DNA of 32,353 bases from Bryobacterales bacterium. Its GTDB lineage: Bacteria > Acidobacteriota > Terriglobia > Bryobacterales > Bryobacteraceae. The position numbers and the translations under genes were made by a program. Shown in pieces: positions 1 through 7,930 of the stretch. How positions within the stretch are numbered: position 1 is the stretch's first letter; each line of letters opens with the position of its first letter. The DNA lies in NCBI GenBank assembly GCA_003170915.1, contig PMYB01000073.1:1-32353 (forward strand), in the 5' to 3' direction. The notes beneath the pieces were generated by a model. The model was not told the DNA's origin. It made no database searches and saw only the letters and a list, made by a program, of their open reading frames with translations.

Positions 1-65
1 AAGCGCCTGCCCCACAAAAACGCAAGCCTTTGCGGACCTACGTGGGACAGACGCTTTCGTCTGTC
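1..65. repeat. Pair of REP-like hairpin units in opposite orientation
   Basis: On the plus strand, 42-65 reads GTGGGACAG followed by a perfect 8-bp stem (46-53 with 58-65) around a CTTT loop. On the minus strand, 1-15 reads GTGGGGCAGGCGCTT, which is the start of the same kind of unit cut by the window edge. The two units therefore face each other about 30 bp apart, like the paired units of REP/BIME elements. A third GTGGGGCAG unit lies at 27418. No coding potential is seen here. The REP comparison is an inference from the layout. Confidence 0.55.
16..34 (-). terminator. Rho-independent terminator ending the CHAT/sigma gene run
   Basis: Read on the minus strand, a short stem CGCAA / TTGCG (34-30 with 25-21) closes a four-base loop and is followed at once by TTTTT (20-16). 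It lies 83 bp downstream of the stop of the last minus-strand gene (117-953), where a transcript coming from the CHAT operon should end. The stem is only 5 bp, so efficiency is uncertain; the adjacent REP-like hairpin may help. Confidence 0.55.
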
Positions 66-116
66 AACCCGGCTCGCGGTTCCGAACGCAGCAGGCGGAA
101 AAGTTCGCCCACCATG

Positions 117-953
117 CTATCTTCGCCACGCCGCGATGTGCAGGCCGGGCGGTACCTGGGCGTGGGATACATCCAGGTCGTCTTTGACTAGCGGGACGCT
201 TGCTTCCACCGTGGCGGGGGCGTCCGGGTAGTTGTGGCTGAAGGCGATCTTAAGGCGGCGCGCGGGGGTCCCAATGAACGCGACCTCCGGCGTCTCGTCC
301 GAAAAGGAACGCATCTGCCGCGCCTCCGCCGGCTTGTCGTGGGTGATCAGGGCTTCGCGCAGAACGCGATCTTCCGCCGCGTAGACCAGCACCGCCACCA
401 CGTGCGGGTCTTTGAGGCGAGCATCGGGCGTGTCGTCGGCCGGCACGTCCAGACCGGTGTATCTTGGGGTGCCGTCTGCCCTCGATACCGTGAAGCGGAC
501 CAGCTCCACATGCGTGTCGAAGAGATGGCGGCCGTCGCCCAGGCGGTGAATGGACCACATCGGCGCGTCCCCGTAGCCGCGGTCGATCACCCAGAGGCAA
601 TTGTCCAGCGTGCGAGCGGAATCGGCTTCGAGCTTCACCGAGTAGAGAGGCTTCTGCTTCGGATCGGCGCCCAGCGGCCACGCTTCCAGCGTCACGGCGC
701 CCGGCTCGGGTATGTCGCCGACGAAGTCTTTCTCGTGCGTGGTGGTGCGCAGCAGGAGGCGCTCATCGGCGGGCCGGCCGGGTACGCGGGTTCCCGTGTA
801 TTGCCAGGCTACGTTATGGATCTCCACGGTTTCGCCGTCGCCTTCGACGGTATAGGAGACAGTGGAGGCGGATTGCGCCTGAAAGGGGATCTTGGCCAGG
901 GCCAGCAGCAGCGAGGCGCAGACCGCGGCGGCCGCCAGCAGCTTCTTCAACAT
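117..953 (-). CDS. Exported protein of unknown function, last gene of the CHAT/sigma run
   Basis: This gene encodes a 278-residue protein that I do not recognise. The start at 953 is chosen because a classic signal peptide follows directly (MLKK, then an Ala/Leu-rich stretch to about residue 22, with a likely cleavage site near AQSAS around residue 30) and GGGAG lies a few bases upstream; a longer reading frame from 1067 lacks these features. The mature part is rich in short polar beta-like segments with no repeated motif, one Cys and no membrane helix, so a soluble periplasmic or surface protein is likely. It sits 37 bp behind the transglutaminase gene on the same strand and is followed by a terminator, so it is probably co-transcribed with the sigma/CHAT genes. 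No enzymatic motif is visible. Confidence 0.75.
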   Translation of the reverse strand: MLKKLLAAAAVCASLLLALAKIPFQAQSASTVSYTVEGDGETVEIHNVAWQYTGTRVPGRPADERLLLRTTTHEKDFVGDIPEPGAVTLEAWPLGADPKQKPLYSVKLEADSARTLDNCLWVIDRGYGDAPMWSIHRLGDGRHLFDTHVELVRFTVSRADGTPRYTGLDVPADDTPDARLKDPHVVAVLVYAAEDRVLREALITHDKPAEARQMRSFSDETPEVAFIGTPARRLKIAFSHNYPDAPATVEASVPLVKDDLDVSHAQVPPGLHIAAWRR

Positions 954-990
954 GCTCCCAGGGTCGCAGTTCTTGGCGGAGAGCGCAAAA

Positions 991-3120
991 TTACTGCCGC
1001 TCGAGTTCATCCAGAAGCATCGACAGGCGCGGCGCCACCCCGGTGCGGCGGCCAAAACGCAGAGCATTGTACTTGTCGGTGAACTCCGTCACGGCTGTCC
1101 CCATCTGGCCTGGCGGCAGCGATTCGGCGAACTCCGTGGGCGTGAACCACGCGGGCTTCTGGTAACCGCGGCGTTTCAACAGGTCGAGCATGCGCTCGTA
1201 AAGCAGGGTGGCGTCCCCCACCGTGGCTTGGCCGCGGCGGACGCGCTCGACACGGCTGCGGATGCGCAGCAAGCGTAGCAGCCGCGGCCCGAGCACCCAG
1301 ATCGAGGCGCCCATCGCCAGACCGATCAGGATGCCTGCGCCATAGCGCCGGAACCACGCCGCCGCGCGGAGATGCCAATTCCAGTCCAGTCCGGAAAGGG
1401 AGTCGAACCAGCGGATTCCCATGCTGCGCGCACCCTGTTCCAAGCGGTCGGCCAGCGTGCCCTGCCGGCTGATGTCGTAACTCACCACCCACTCCTGCCA
1501 GAAGGTCCCGGCCGCATCCAGGTACAACCCGAGTTTCGTCAGCAGGGCGAAGCCGCGGCGGTTGGGATCGGGCGGCGTGGGATCGAAGGTCGTCCAGCCA
1601 CGACCGGGAATCCAGGCCTCCACCCAGGCGTGCGCGTCGGAGGCGCGCACCAGCCAGAAATCCGTGATGGGGTTGTACACTCCGCTTTGAAAGCCGGTGG
1701 CCAGGAGCGCGGGGATGCCGGCAGTCCGCAGCATCACCGTCATGGCGGACGCGAAGTATTCGCAGTGGCCCTTCTTGCGCGTGAAGAGGAAGTAAGCCAG
1801 CGGATCGGCCACTTCGTGGTCCGGAAGTTCGAGCGTGTAGCCGTAATCGGCGCGCAGCCGGCGCTCGATGACGCGCGCCCGCTCGAGGTCCGTCGCCGCG
1901 CCCGCCGTTATGGCGCGCACCAGTTCCGGGATTCGCGGGTCGAGCGGCGGCAGTTGCAGATAGTCGCTTCGCGCCCGGAGCGGCAGAATTGGCGCGGGGT
2001 AGGGCGCCGGCGAAGTTTCCGGCGGATCCTCGAGCCGGCTGTAGGCGTCGTAGTGTAGGCCCCGGGGCGACTGGTGTCCGATCCGGTAGCTTCCGGTCGC
2101 CGTCCGCAAGAGAAATGAGTAGCGCAGATCCACCATCTCGGGCACCCCGGCGAAAAAGAGCGCATCGGTGCCGAATGCGTCCAGATCGACGTGGTAGTTG
2201 ATGTGCCGCCCCGGCCGCCGGTCGGCGGACGGCTCCAGGTCGGCGTGTCCGTTCTCCACTGGGACCGTCTGGTTCGCCCGGCCGGGCTCGGACCACCGCT
2301 TCCCATCGAATTCAGCAAGCGCTCGGCCACGCCATTTCAGGCCGCCAGGCATTTCGCTGCTGAAGATGCGGATGTGCATGACCGGCCGGGAGGCGGTCTT
2401 GACCTCGCCGAACTCGCCCAGCGTCACCTCGCTGGAGAAACCGGGAAGATAGAAACGATGCGAGATCAGGCGGGAGAATGCCGCCTCGGCGGTGCGCGGC
2501 AGGAGAAAGAACAGCCCGGCGGTGAGCGACAGGATTCCCAAAGTTATCAATGCCGAATGCAGCGCCAGGCGGAAGTAGAAGCGCTTCAGCCCGCTGCGCG
2601 CCGTGGCTGCGGCCTGCCGCGTGGAGCGGCGAATCTCTCCGCTGGTGAGCGCCGCTATGGCGAACAACAGGTATAGCGCCAGAAACAGGAAGAAGTTGAA
2701 ATCGAGGGACAGCAGGGCGGCAGCCAAAAGCTCTACAAAGGCAATGGCGGCGGTGTAAAGATAATCCCGATTGGTTTTCGCCGTGAGGATCTTCATCACC
2801 GCCAGGAAAAACACCAGGTGGACAGTGGCGGCGAGAAACTCCCGCGAAAGAAGGAAATAATCGAGCGGGAAGAAGCCGGTATAGCCGAGGGTGATGAGGG
2901 TTACGGTGCGATCGGAAAGGTCCAGCCGTACCAGCCCGCGGATCAGCAGGCCGCGAAGCACAAGGCCGGCGGCGGTGAGCGCGATGGTCGCGGTATCCAG
3001 ATACCCCGAGCCGGCCACCGCGAGATATCCGCTGGCCACCAGGCCCAGCAGCGAGAACTGGAAAAAACGCTCGACGGAGGGGTGCCCTCTGGGCCAGGCG
3101 CTCGCATCCGAACGCACCAT
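991..3120 (-). CDS. TgpA-like membrane transglutaminase (DUF3488 / transglutaminase core / DUF4129)
   Basis: The 709-residue product has the three-part layout of the TgpA family. Residues about 15-205 hold several membrane helices (DUF3488-like), the middle is a periplasmic transglutaminase-like domain, and one more helix near 593-615 leads to a cytoplasmic tail with a DUF4129-like segment (LLYERML... to ...YNALRFG). The papain-like triad is intact: Cys453 in KGHCEYF, His497 in DAHAWVE and Asp513 in FDPTPP. In Pseudomonas, TgpA is essential, but its substrate is not settled. Family members often neighbour a MoxR ATPase and a DUF58 protein; neither is present here, and the gene instead follows an anti-sigma factor by 27 bp. 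It may therefore be a dedicated output or sensor of this sigma system. No good Shine-Dalgarno is seen before the ATG; the predicted domain order supports the full length. Confidence 0.88.
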   Translation of the reverse strand: MVRSDASAWPRGHPSVERFFQFSLLGLVASGYLAVAGSGYLDTATIALTAAGLVLRGLLIRGLVRLDLSDRTVTLITLGYTGFFPLDYFLLSREFLAATVHLVFFLAVMKILTAKTNRDYLYTAAIAFVELLAAALLSLDFNFFLFLALYLLFAIAALTSGEIRRSTRQAAATARSGLKRFYFRLALHSALITLGILSLTAGLFFLLPRTAEAAFSRLISHRFYLPGFSSEVTLGEFGEVKTASRPVMHIRIFSSEMPGGLKWRGRALAEFDGKRWSEPGRANQTVPVENGHADLEPSADRRPGRHINYHVDLDAFGTDALFFAGVPEMVDLRYSFLLRTATGSYRIGHQSPRGLHYDAYSRLEDPPETSPAPYPAPILPLRARSDYLQLPPLDPRIPELVRAITAGAATDLERARVIERRLRADYGYTLELPDHEVADPLAYFLFTRKKGHCEYFASAMTVMLRTAGIPALLATGFQSGVYNPITDFWLVRASDAHAWVEAWIPGRGWTTFDPTPPDPNRRGFALLTKLGLYLDAAGTFWQEWVVSYDISRQGTLADRLEQGARSMGIRWFDSLSGLDWNWHLRAAAWFRRYGAGILIGLAMGASIWVLGPRLLRLLRIRSRVERVRRGQATVGDATLLYERMLDLLKRRGYQKPAWFTPTEFAESLPPGQMGTAVTEFTDKYNALRFGRRTGVAPRLSMLLDELERQ

Positions 3121-3147
3121 GAGACCATTCTATCAGCGGGGGATTGA

Positions 3148-3762
3148 TTACCTTCGGCTTTCGACTTCGAAACCGTACTCCCGAAGCAGTTCTCCGGGTG
3201 GCCCATAGACGCGCACGAAGTAGATCCCCGGCTGCGTTCCCCGAACCTTGAAGCCGGCTTTCGATCCCTGTGCCGGCACAGTGGCCTGCCAGACACGGCT
3301 GCCGAAGCGATCCACCATTTCCAGCCGGTACCATGAAGAGGCCGGCAAATTCGCCAGGTCTAACCGCAGGAGAAGCCATCTGCCCGCCGGCGCTTTGGCT
3401 TCGATAGCGGCCCCGCGCGTGGCTACCAGATCGACCGCAAACGGGTGAGCCTCGCCCATATCCACACGGCTGAGCCACAAACCGGCCGCCACAACCGCCA
3501 CCGCCATGCCAGCCAAGGCAGGGACCAAGCGGGGAAAACGCAGCCAGGGGAGTCCGCGTTTGAGAGGCTCCATGCGCAGACGTGCGGAGGCCTGTCGCAT
3601 CGCGCCAACGTAGACGTCGGTCTGCGCCAGCCGCAGTTGGCAGGGTTCGCAGATCAAGAGATGTTCTTCAAAGGGGGCGATGGCCCCTTCCGGCATCGCC
3701 CCCATGGAGTATCGCTCAAGCGTTTCTTCGTCCATGTGACGGTTGGCGTACATATCCAGCAC
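3148..3762 (-). CDS. Membrane-anchored zinc-finger anti-sigma factor
   Basis: The 204-residue protein has an N-terminal HxxxCxxC motif (EEHLLICEPCQ, about residues 32-42), the hallmark of the zf-HC2/ZAS domain that holds ECF sigma factors. A single membrane helix follows at about 81-98 (VPALAGMAVAVVAAGLWL). The remaining ~105 residues are a beta-rich outer domain ending GIYFVRVYGPPGELLREYGFEV. It lies 87 bp downstream of an ECF sigma gene on the same strand, the usual pairing. By family knowledge it binds the sigma factor in the cytoplasm until a signal reaches the outer domain or the anti-sigma factor is proteolysed. The start may be Met1 (3762) or Met4 (3753); AAGGG sits closer to good spacing for the second. 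Confidence 0.88.
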   Translation of the reverse strand: MLDMYANRHMDEETLERYSMGAMPEGAIAPFEEHLLICEPCQLRLAQTDVYVGAMRQASARLRMEPLKRGLPWLRFPRLVPALAGMAVAVVAAGLWLSRVDMGEAHPFAVDLVATRGAAIEAKAPAGRWLLLRLDLANLPASSWYRLEMVDRFGSRVWQATVPAQGSKAGFKVRGTQPGIYFVRVYGPPGELLREYGFEVESRR

Positions 3763-3849
3763 CCTTATTGTGAATCAATTTCTCTCTGAAATAAAGGTGC
3801 TTCCGAGGCGGCGGAATTCTCAGGAATTCTGGAGACAACCTCAGTGCGG

Positions 3850-4470
3850 TTACGAGCGGAAACCCACATGGCGGGAGAACCGGGTCCTCCCGAGTTCGCC
3901 GAATCGCGCCTTGGCGCGGGATTTGACAAGGCGGAACTGCGTTTCCGTGAGGCCCATCTCCTGGCAGATCCGATCAGGCGGCTGCTCGTCCAGATAGAAA
4001 CGGGCCAGAACTTCGCGGTCCCGCTTGGGAAGGCTGTTCAGAATGCGCATGGCCAACTCTCCGTTTTGATGCTCGATGGCGCTGCGTTCCGGATTGGGGT
4101 GGTGGTCGCAGAGGGTTGTCCCGAATTCCGCATCGGCCTGGTTGCGGCGCGCCTTCACGTTATCGTCGATCTGCGCGGCTACCTGCCGGCGTACGATGGT
4201 GCGCACGTAACCCATCAAGCGCTCGGGTTCCCTCAACTCGCCTTTTTGAATGGATTGGACGATGATCAGAAACACATCGTGCACTCTGTCGTCGAGATCC
4301 TGCGGTCCAAGCTGGCGGCAGAGATAAAAGCGAATGCCCGTCGAAAAGATGCGATACATCTGCTCGAGAGCGGACGGATCTCCGTTACGAATCTGTTCCA
4401 CCAGTCCGGACCAGGGCGGGTCCGCGAGATTGGTAACCGGTTCCATGGCGCCATGGGTCTTGGAGTTCAT
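3850..4470 (-). CDS. ECF-type RNA polymerase sigma factor
   Basis: The 206-residue protein has the two helical domains of ECF sigma factors. Region 2 spans roughly residues 20-95 (LEQMYRIFSTGIRFYL, DLDDRVHDVFLIIVQSI) and region 4 roughly 140-190 (LPKRDREVLARFYLDEQPPDRICQEMGL followed by a recognition-helix-like RLVKSRAKARF). The ATG at 4470 is supported by GGAGG six bases upstream and by an ATGA overlap with the stop of the CHAT gene (4467-4469), so translation of the two is coupled. Downstream is its likely anti-sigma partner. ECF factors commonly activate their own operon, so the leader upstream of the CHAT gene is the first place to look for its binding site; that is an inference. Confidence 0.92.
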   Translation of the reverse strand: MNSKTHGAMEPVTNLADPPWSGLVEQIRNGDPSALEQMYRIFSTGIRFYLCRQLGPQDLDDRVHDVFLIIVQSIQKGELREPERLMGYVRTIVRRQVAAQIDDNVKARRNQADAEFGTTLCDHHPNPERSAIEHQNGELAMRILNSLPKRDREVLARFYLDEQPPDRICQEMGLTETQFRLVKSRAKARFGELGRTRFSRHVGFRS

Positions 4471-6965
4471 TCGCCTCCAATCACAAAGTAAGCTCCCCAG
4501 TAGCGCGGCTGGGCATGCCAGCCTCCGGAACGAATCATTTCAAGCTGCGCGGTGCGCAGCGCCTGTCCCGAATCCGCGCGGCGCTCGGTTCGCAGGTTCC
4601 GGTACAGAGCCTGGAACAGCGGCCCATCCTCGTCGGGCGTGGGCCATCGGCTGCTCACCACGGCTCGCGCCCCCGCCGTCAGCCAGGCGCGAGTCAATCC
4701 CATCAGGCCGGTTCCAGGCAGAGCCGCACCCTGATCGGAGTAGCAACCGCTCAGCACAATGAGGCCTGCGTCGATTCTCCAGTGGGCGATCTCAAACGGC
4801 GTCAGAAGTTCCGCCTCCTTCCCCTCCGTCAGGCTGAGAGCGATCAATCCGCAAGCCGGGCGCTCGGAGGATTCCAGAACGTGAGTCGCGAAGTGCACCA
4901 CCGCCGGGTTGCGGCGCATCTGCTCCGCCAGGTTGCGGCGCGTCGCGCCGGCTCCCCGGAGCAGGATGCTTTCGCCATCCCAGGCTCGTGCGCAATGATC
5001 CAGTTCAGCGCCGCTGGCCACCAAACGGGGCAGGACCAGACCGGCGGCGGCGCTCGGGACGGAAGCGGTGAAGAGTCTCAGCGGCCACAGCCATCCCGCC
5101 GCGGCATTCCCCCGGCCGTGCGGCAGTCGCGGGTCCGCCGCATTGTAGATGGGATCGCCCACTCCCAGGAACACAGGAGAGGGCTGCCCGGCCGTTGGTC
5201 GCGTGGCGGCCTCGAGCCAATAGCCGGCGCCGGGAACGACTACCGTGGTGCGCCGCTCGGCTACATAGACGGGCCGCGGCCGGGTGCTTTCGAGAAGCGT
5301 GGCTACCGGAACGTCGAAAAGCCCCTCGTCCAACGCCAGCAGCCAGCGCGTCCTATCTCGAAACCGGGAAGCCAGCGGCCCGAAAAGAGTGCGGTACAGA
5401 TTCGCGCCAGCCGGTCCGGCATCCGTCGAATCTTCGCGGATGGCGCGCGTCACGGCTTGGATCTGAGACTCGATCTTCTTGCGGGGCGGCAAAACGTAGA
5501 GCGCCAGCCCGCCCCGGTCCAGCGCGCACAGCCAGGAGACGGAATCGCCCAGGTGGAAGCTGAGCAGAGCCGTATGGGAATCGAGCGCGGCCCGCGTGCG
5601 TTCCAGCATGCCGGTGGTCGCAGGATGGGCAACCGCTTCCGGCAATGCTTGCATGCGGACGATTTCGGCGCGTGTGGCGCGAACCACATCCTGGGCGTGC
5701 GGGTCTTGAGTCCGCAGAGCCTGGGCCTCCTCGCGCTGCAACCGGTCGAGCGCCTCCCCAGTGGCTGCCACGTCCACAGAGACCGCGCGGCGTCCGAAGA
5801 GAAGCTCCCGCAGACTGCCCGCCCGGTTCTCCTCCGCGGCCTCGAACGTCTCACGAATGAGCGCGGGGTCGCCGGTCTCGAGATAAAGCCGGTTGCCGGC
5901 TTCCACCAGAGCGGAATAGACCTGATCGAGCATGCCTTCGGCTCCGGTGCGGGCGGCGTCATAGGGCGGCGCGGACCAGCGCCACGCGCGCGCCAGGCGC
6001 GCCGCGATTCGCAAGTCATCGAGCGCTTCCCGGAGGCGGCCCTGCGCCAGCCGGACGCGTCCGCGGAAATGATAGACGTCCCACGAAGGTATGGGACCCT
6101 GGGGACGCGCCGCCAGTTCCACGGCGCGATCCAGCAGCGTCGAAGCGGACGCCAGGTCGCCCTGCGCCAGGCGCAGACGTCCCAGGTTGCGATACGATCC
6201 CTCCAAAGCCAGCTTGTGCAGTTTTCGGATGCGGTAGGCCTCCAGAAGGGGTGCTTCCGCTTTTGGAAGGTCGCCGCGCTTCAGGAACTCTTCGCCCAGC
6301 CGGTCCCAGCCAATGGCGTAAAGCTCGAGGTCGCCGGCGCGATCGGCGCCGTCGGTTCCCTGGCGGAACAACTCGGCCGCTTCTGGCATGCGGTCTTGCC
6401 GCGCGCGCACGGTGGCCAACTGGATCAGCAGCTTGGGCAGGTGGTCGCGCCGGTCCTTGCCGGACACGCGCTCCAGGGCGCCTTCGATCCATTGCGCCGC
6501 GGCTTCCAGTTCTCCCATTTCGGAGTAGAGCGATGCGATGTTGACATCCAATACCGCGGCGTAGCTGGCGTCGCCGGCCTGATCGGCCAGGAGATGCGCC
6601 TCCAGGAAGGTCCGTAGAGCGGGTTGATACTGGTGGAGAGCGAATTGGCAAGCGCCCAGGTTGCCGGTGGCGCGCGCAGCTAAATCGTCTTCCCGTGCTG
6701 CCAGTGCAGCCCGCCGGAGGGATTCAAAGTAATTTGCGGCATCGCCATACTGGCCGGTCCCGAACATGCCGGCACCCGGACGCAATCGTGCCAGCACCAG
6801 CGCACGGCGGGCGGATCTGTCCTGCGTGAGGAGCAGGGGCTTCGCCCCGCGTCTCGCAACGGGTTTCCGCGCCGTGCCGACCAACGAAAATACGAGCAGG
6901 CAACAAGCCACTACTTTGGCTGTTTTCAAATGACCCAGCTTCGAACCTGTTTGTCGGAATTTCAA
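4467..6965 (-). CDS. TPR-CHAT caspase-like protein, probably exported
   Basis: The 832-residue product starts with a hydrophobic signal-like stretch (VVACCLLVFSLVGTA), then about 330 residues of helical TPR-type repeats (for example ATGNLGACQFALHQYQPALR, EGSYRNLGRLRLAQGDLASA). It ends in a CHAT domain from about residue 510. The caspase-type dyad is intact: His695 in VVHFATH and Cys741 in IVLSGCYSD. CHAT domains are clan CD peptidases related to caspases and separase. Its stop overlaps the sigma factor start by ATGA, so the two are made together. The start is uncertain: TTG at 6965 opens the frame, but TTG at 6929 gives a cleaner signal peptide (M-KTAKVVACC...); neither has a clear Shine-Dalgarno. 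TPR-CHAT proteins also occur as Craspase partners, but no CRISPR component is present here. Confidence 0.9.
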   Translation of the reverse strand: MKFRQTGSKLGHLKTAKVVACCLLVFSLVGTARKPVARRGAKPLLLTQDRSARRALVLARLRPGAGMFGTGQYGDAANYFESLRRAALAAREDDLAARATGNLGACQFALHQYQPALRTFLEAHLLADQAGDASYAAVLDVNIASLYSEMGELEAAAQWIEGALERVSGKDRRDHLPKLLIQLATVRARQDRMPEAAELFRQGTDGADRAGDLELYAIGWDRLGEEFLKRGDLPKAEAPLLEAYRIRKLHKLALEGSYRNLGRLRLAQGDLASASTLLDRAVELAARPQGPIPSWDVYHFRGRVRLAQGRLREALDDLRIAARLARAWRWSAPPYDAARTGAEGMLDQVYSALVEAGNRLYLETGDPALIRETFEAAEENRAGSLRELLFGRRAVSVDVAATGEALDRLQREEAQALRTQDPHAQDVVRATRAEIVRMQALPEAVAHPATTGMLERTRAALDSHTALLSFHLGDSVSWLCALDRGGLALYVLPPRKKIESQIQAVTRAIREDSTDAGPAGANLYRTLFGPLASRFRDRTRWLLALDEGLFDVPVATLLESTRPRPVYVAERRTTVVVPGAGYWLEAATRPTAGQPSPVFLGVGDPIYNAADPRLPHGRGNAAAGWLWPLRLFTASVPSAAAGLVLPRLVASGAELDHCARAWDGESILLRGAGATRRNLAEQMRRNPAVVHFATHVLESSERPACGLIALSLTEGKEAELLTPFEIAHWRIDAGLIVLSGCYSDQGAALPGTGLMGLTRAWLTAGARAVVSSRWPTPDEDGPLFQALYRNLRTERRADSGQALRTAQLEMIRSGGWHAQPRYWGAYFVIGGE

Positions 6966-6972
6966 ACTAAAT

Positions 6973-7028
6973 CTGGTGATTCTTTGGGAATACCACCTTC
7001 CGGTAATACCCCCAAAGAATGATACCAG
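6973..7028 (-). promoter_or_regulatory. Long imperfect inverted repeat in the CHAT gene leader
   Basis: The arms are CTGGT-G-ATTCTTTGGG (6973-6988) and CCCAAAGAAT-GAT-ACCAG (7011-7028), giving 15 base pairs with a small asymmetric bulge. The 22-base centre contains AATACC twice. It lies directly upstream of the TTG at 6965, so it is either a two-sided protein-binding site or an RNA hairpin in the leader that could affect translation or transcript elongation. It is not followed by a U tract. The function is inferred; the symmetry is seen directly. Confidence 0.55.
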
Positions 7029-7049
7029 TTCTTACCTTTGAATAGGTTG

Positions 7050-7062
7050 CCCCAAATTGGGG
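7050..7062. promoter_or_regulatory. Perfect 13-bp palindrome CCCCAAATTGGGG
   Basis: The sequence CCCCAAATTGGGG is a perfect palindrome around one central base. It is flanked by an outer imperfect pair, GAATA on the left and TATTC on the right. It lies about 90 bp upstream of the CHAT gene start, a normal distance for an operator. No regulator of the HTH type is encoded next to it, so the binding protein is unknown. Confidence 0.4.
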
Positions 7063-7301
7063 TTATTCACATGACGCGTCTGTGGGTAGCGCGATTTGGT
7101 TACTTCGGAAACAGCTATTTACCACAATCCGGAAACGACGATAATAATCGGCTCGGTTGGCATTTTCGCTGTAAGTGACCGTCAGAAAAGCGGCGGTCCT
7201 TTTCAATTTCAGGCTACCTTACGCACTTGCCCAATTCAGAGGTTGGGCGCGCCAACCCGCTGACTCTAAAGGAAATCTAGTTTTTGTTTTCTTGTGACCG
7301 C

Positions 7302-7335
7302 CCGCGCCGGGGTGCCGTGGCGACCCCCGGCGCGG
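7302..7335 (-). terminator. Strong GC hairpin just after the CoA-binding gene
   Basis: Arms CCGCGCCGGGG (7302-7312) and CCCCGGCGCGG (7325-7335) form an 11-bp perfect stem around a 12-base loop. It begins three bases after the stop of the minus-strand gene 7339-7803, the position of a terminator. There is no T run on the minus strand, so it may act as a pausing or RNA-stabilising hairpin instead. On the plus strand the T-rich stretch lies before it, not after. Confidence 0.45.
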
Positions 7336-7338
7336 AGA

Positions 7339-7803
7339 TCAACGGGGGTAGGAGCCGGCGATCTTCTTCACCCATCCGTGAAAACGATGGAACCACGCCC
7401 CGCCGGGCAGAAACATCATCGGGCACTCGCCCGCAATCACCGAGATGCCATTGGTTTCACAGAACTTAACGGCATCGGCGCTGACGGCTCCCTGGCCGAT
7501 GGCGCGGTACATCCATACCCGCTTGACGCCCGCCTCGGCGCAGTCCCGGACCACCCTGTCCGTAAGCGCCGGCGGTGTCATGAGCAGAGCGGCGCCGACT
7601 GGTGGCTGGATCTCTTGCAAGCGGGCAAAGCACGGCAGCCCGTCCATCTCGCGCGCTTCGGGATTCACCGGCACGGCATCATAGCCTCTCTCGCGAAACT
7701 CGCGAAGCACCGCTCTTGAGAAATCCTTTGGCCGGCGCGAAACGCCCACTATGGCGAAGCGCTTCTGACCCAAGAAGTCCTGGATACGCTCCATGACGGT
7801 CAT
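7339..7803 (-). CDS. CoA-binding domain protein (YccU-like)
   Basis: A 154-residue Rossmann-fold protein of the CoA_binding family. The nucleotide loop is FAIVGVSRRPKDFSRAVLREF (near residues 17-37), followed by the family's VPVNPEAREMDGLPCFARL and the late VKFCETNGISVIAGECPMMF. Members such as YccU are small cytoplasmic proteins thought to bind CoA; their physiological role is not well known. The start at 7803 or 7794 (MTV-MERIQDF) precedes the fold directly; AGGAG lies about 13 bases before the first. An upstream extension to 7905 in the same frame is basic and unlike the family, so I excluded it. The gene stands alone and ends in a GC hairpin. Confidence 0.85.
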   Translation of the reverse strand: MTVMERIQDFLGQKRFAIVGVSRRPKDFSRAVLREFRERGYDAVPVNPEAREMDGLPCFARLQEIQPPVGAALLMTPPALTDRVVRDCAEAGVKRVWMYRAIGQGAVSADAVKFCETNGISVIAGECPMMFLPGGAWFHRFHGWVKKIAGSYPR

Positions 7804-7930
7804 ACCGGATCCGAATCTCCTGCCCGCTATTATGACTCTCCAGCGAAATCCAATCACAACTTTTTTTTCCTTCAGATTCATTAACTTAGCGGGATTTGCT
7901 TGCACTAGGCGTTTGCTAGGCTCGAATCAG

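Larger units (their letters stand above)
6966..7301. other. AT-richer intergenic region upstream of the CHAT operon
   Basis: About 335 bp without a convincing gene on either strand, visibly richer in A and T than the flanking genes. It should hold the promoter and leader of the CHAT/sigma run on the minus strand. Besides the two symmetrical elements listed separately, I see a short direct repeat CGGAAAC (in TTCGGAAACAGC and ATCCGGAAACGAC, about 7107-7137) and a small hairpin GGTTGG / CCAACC near 7242-7258. No confident -35/-10 pair was found. Confidence 0.6.

Noticed and set aside
4515-6617. Long open frame on the plus strand opposite the CHAT gene (about 700 codons).
   Set aside because: It is antisense to a protein with clear TPR and CHAT signatures; high-GC codon bias creates such mirror frames. 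Its sequence is low in hydrophobic order and has no motif.
4467-6965. TPR-CHAT protein as part of a type III-E CRISPR (Craspase) system.
   Set aside because: No CRISPR repeats, no gRAMP/Cas7-11 effector and no adaptation genes are present; the neighbours are sigma and anti-sigma genes, and the protein has a signal-like N-terminus.
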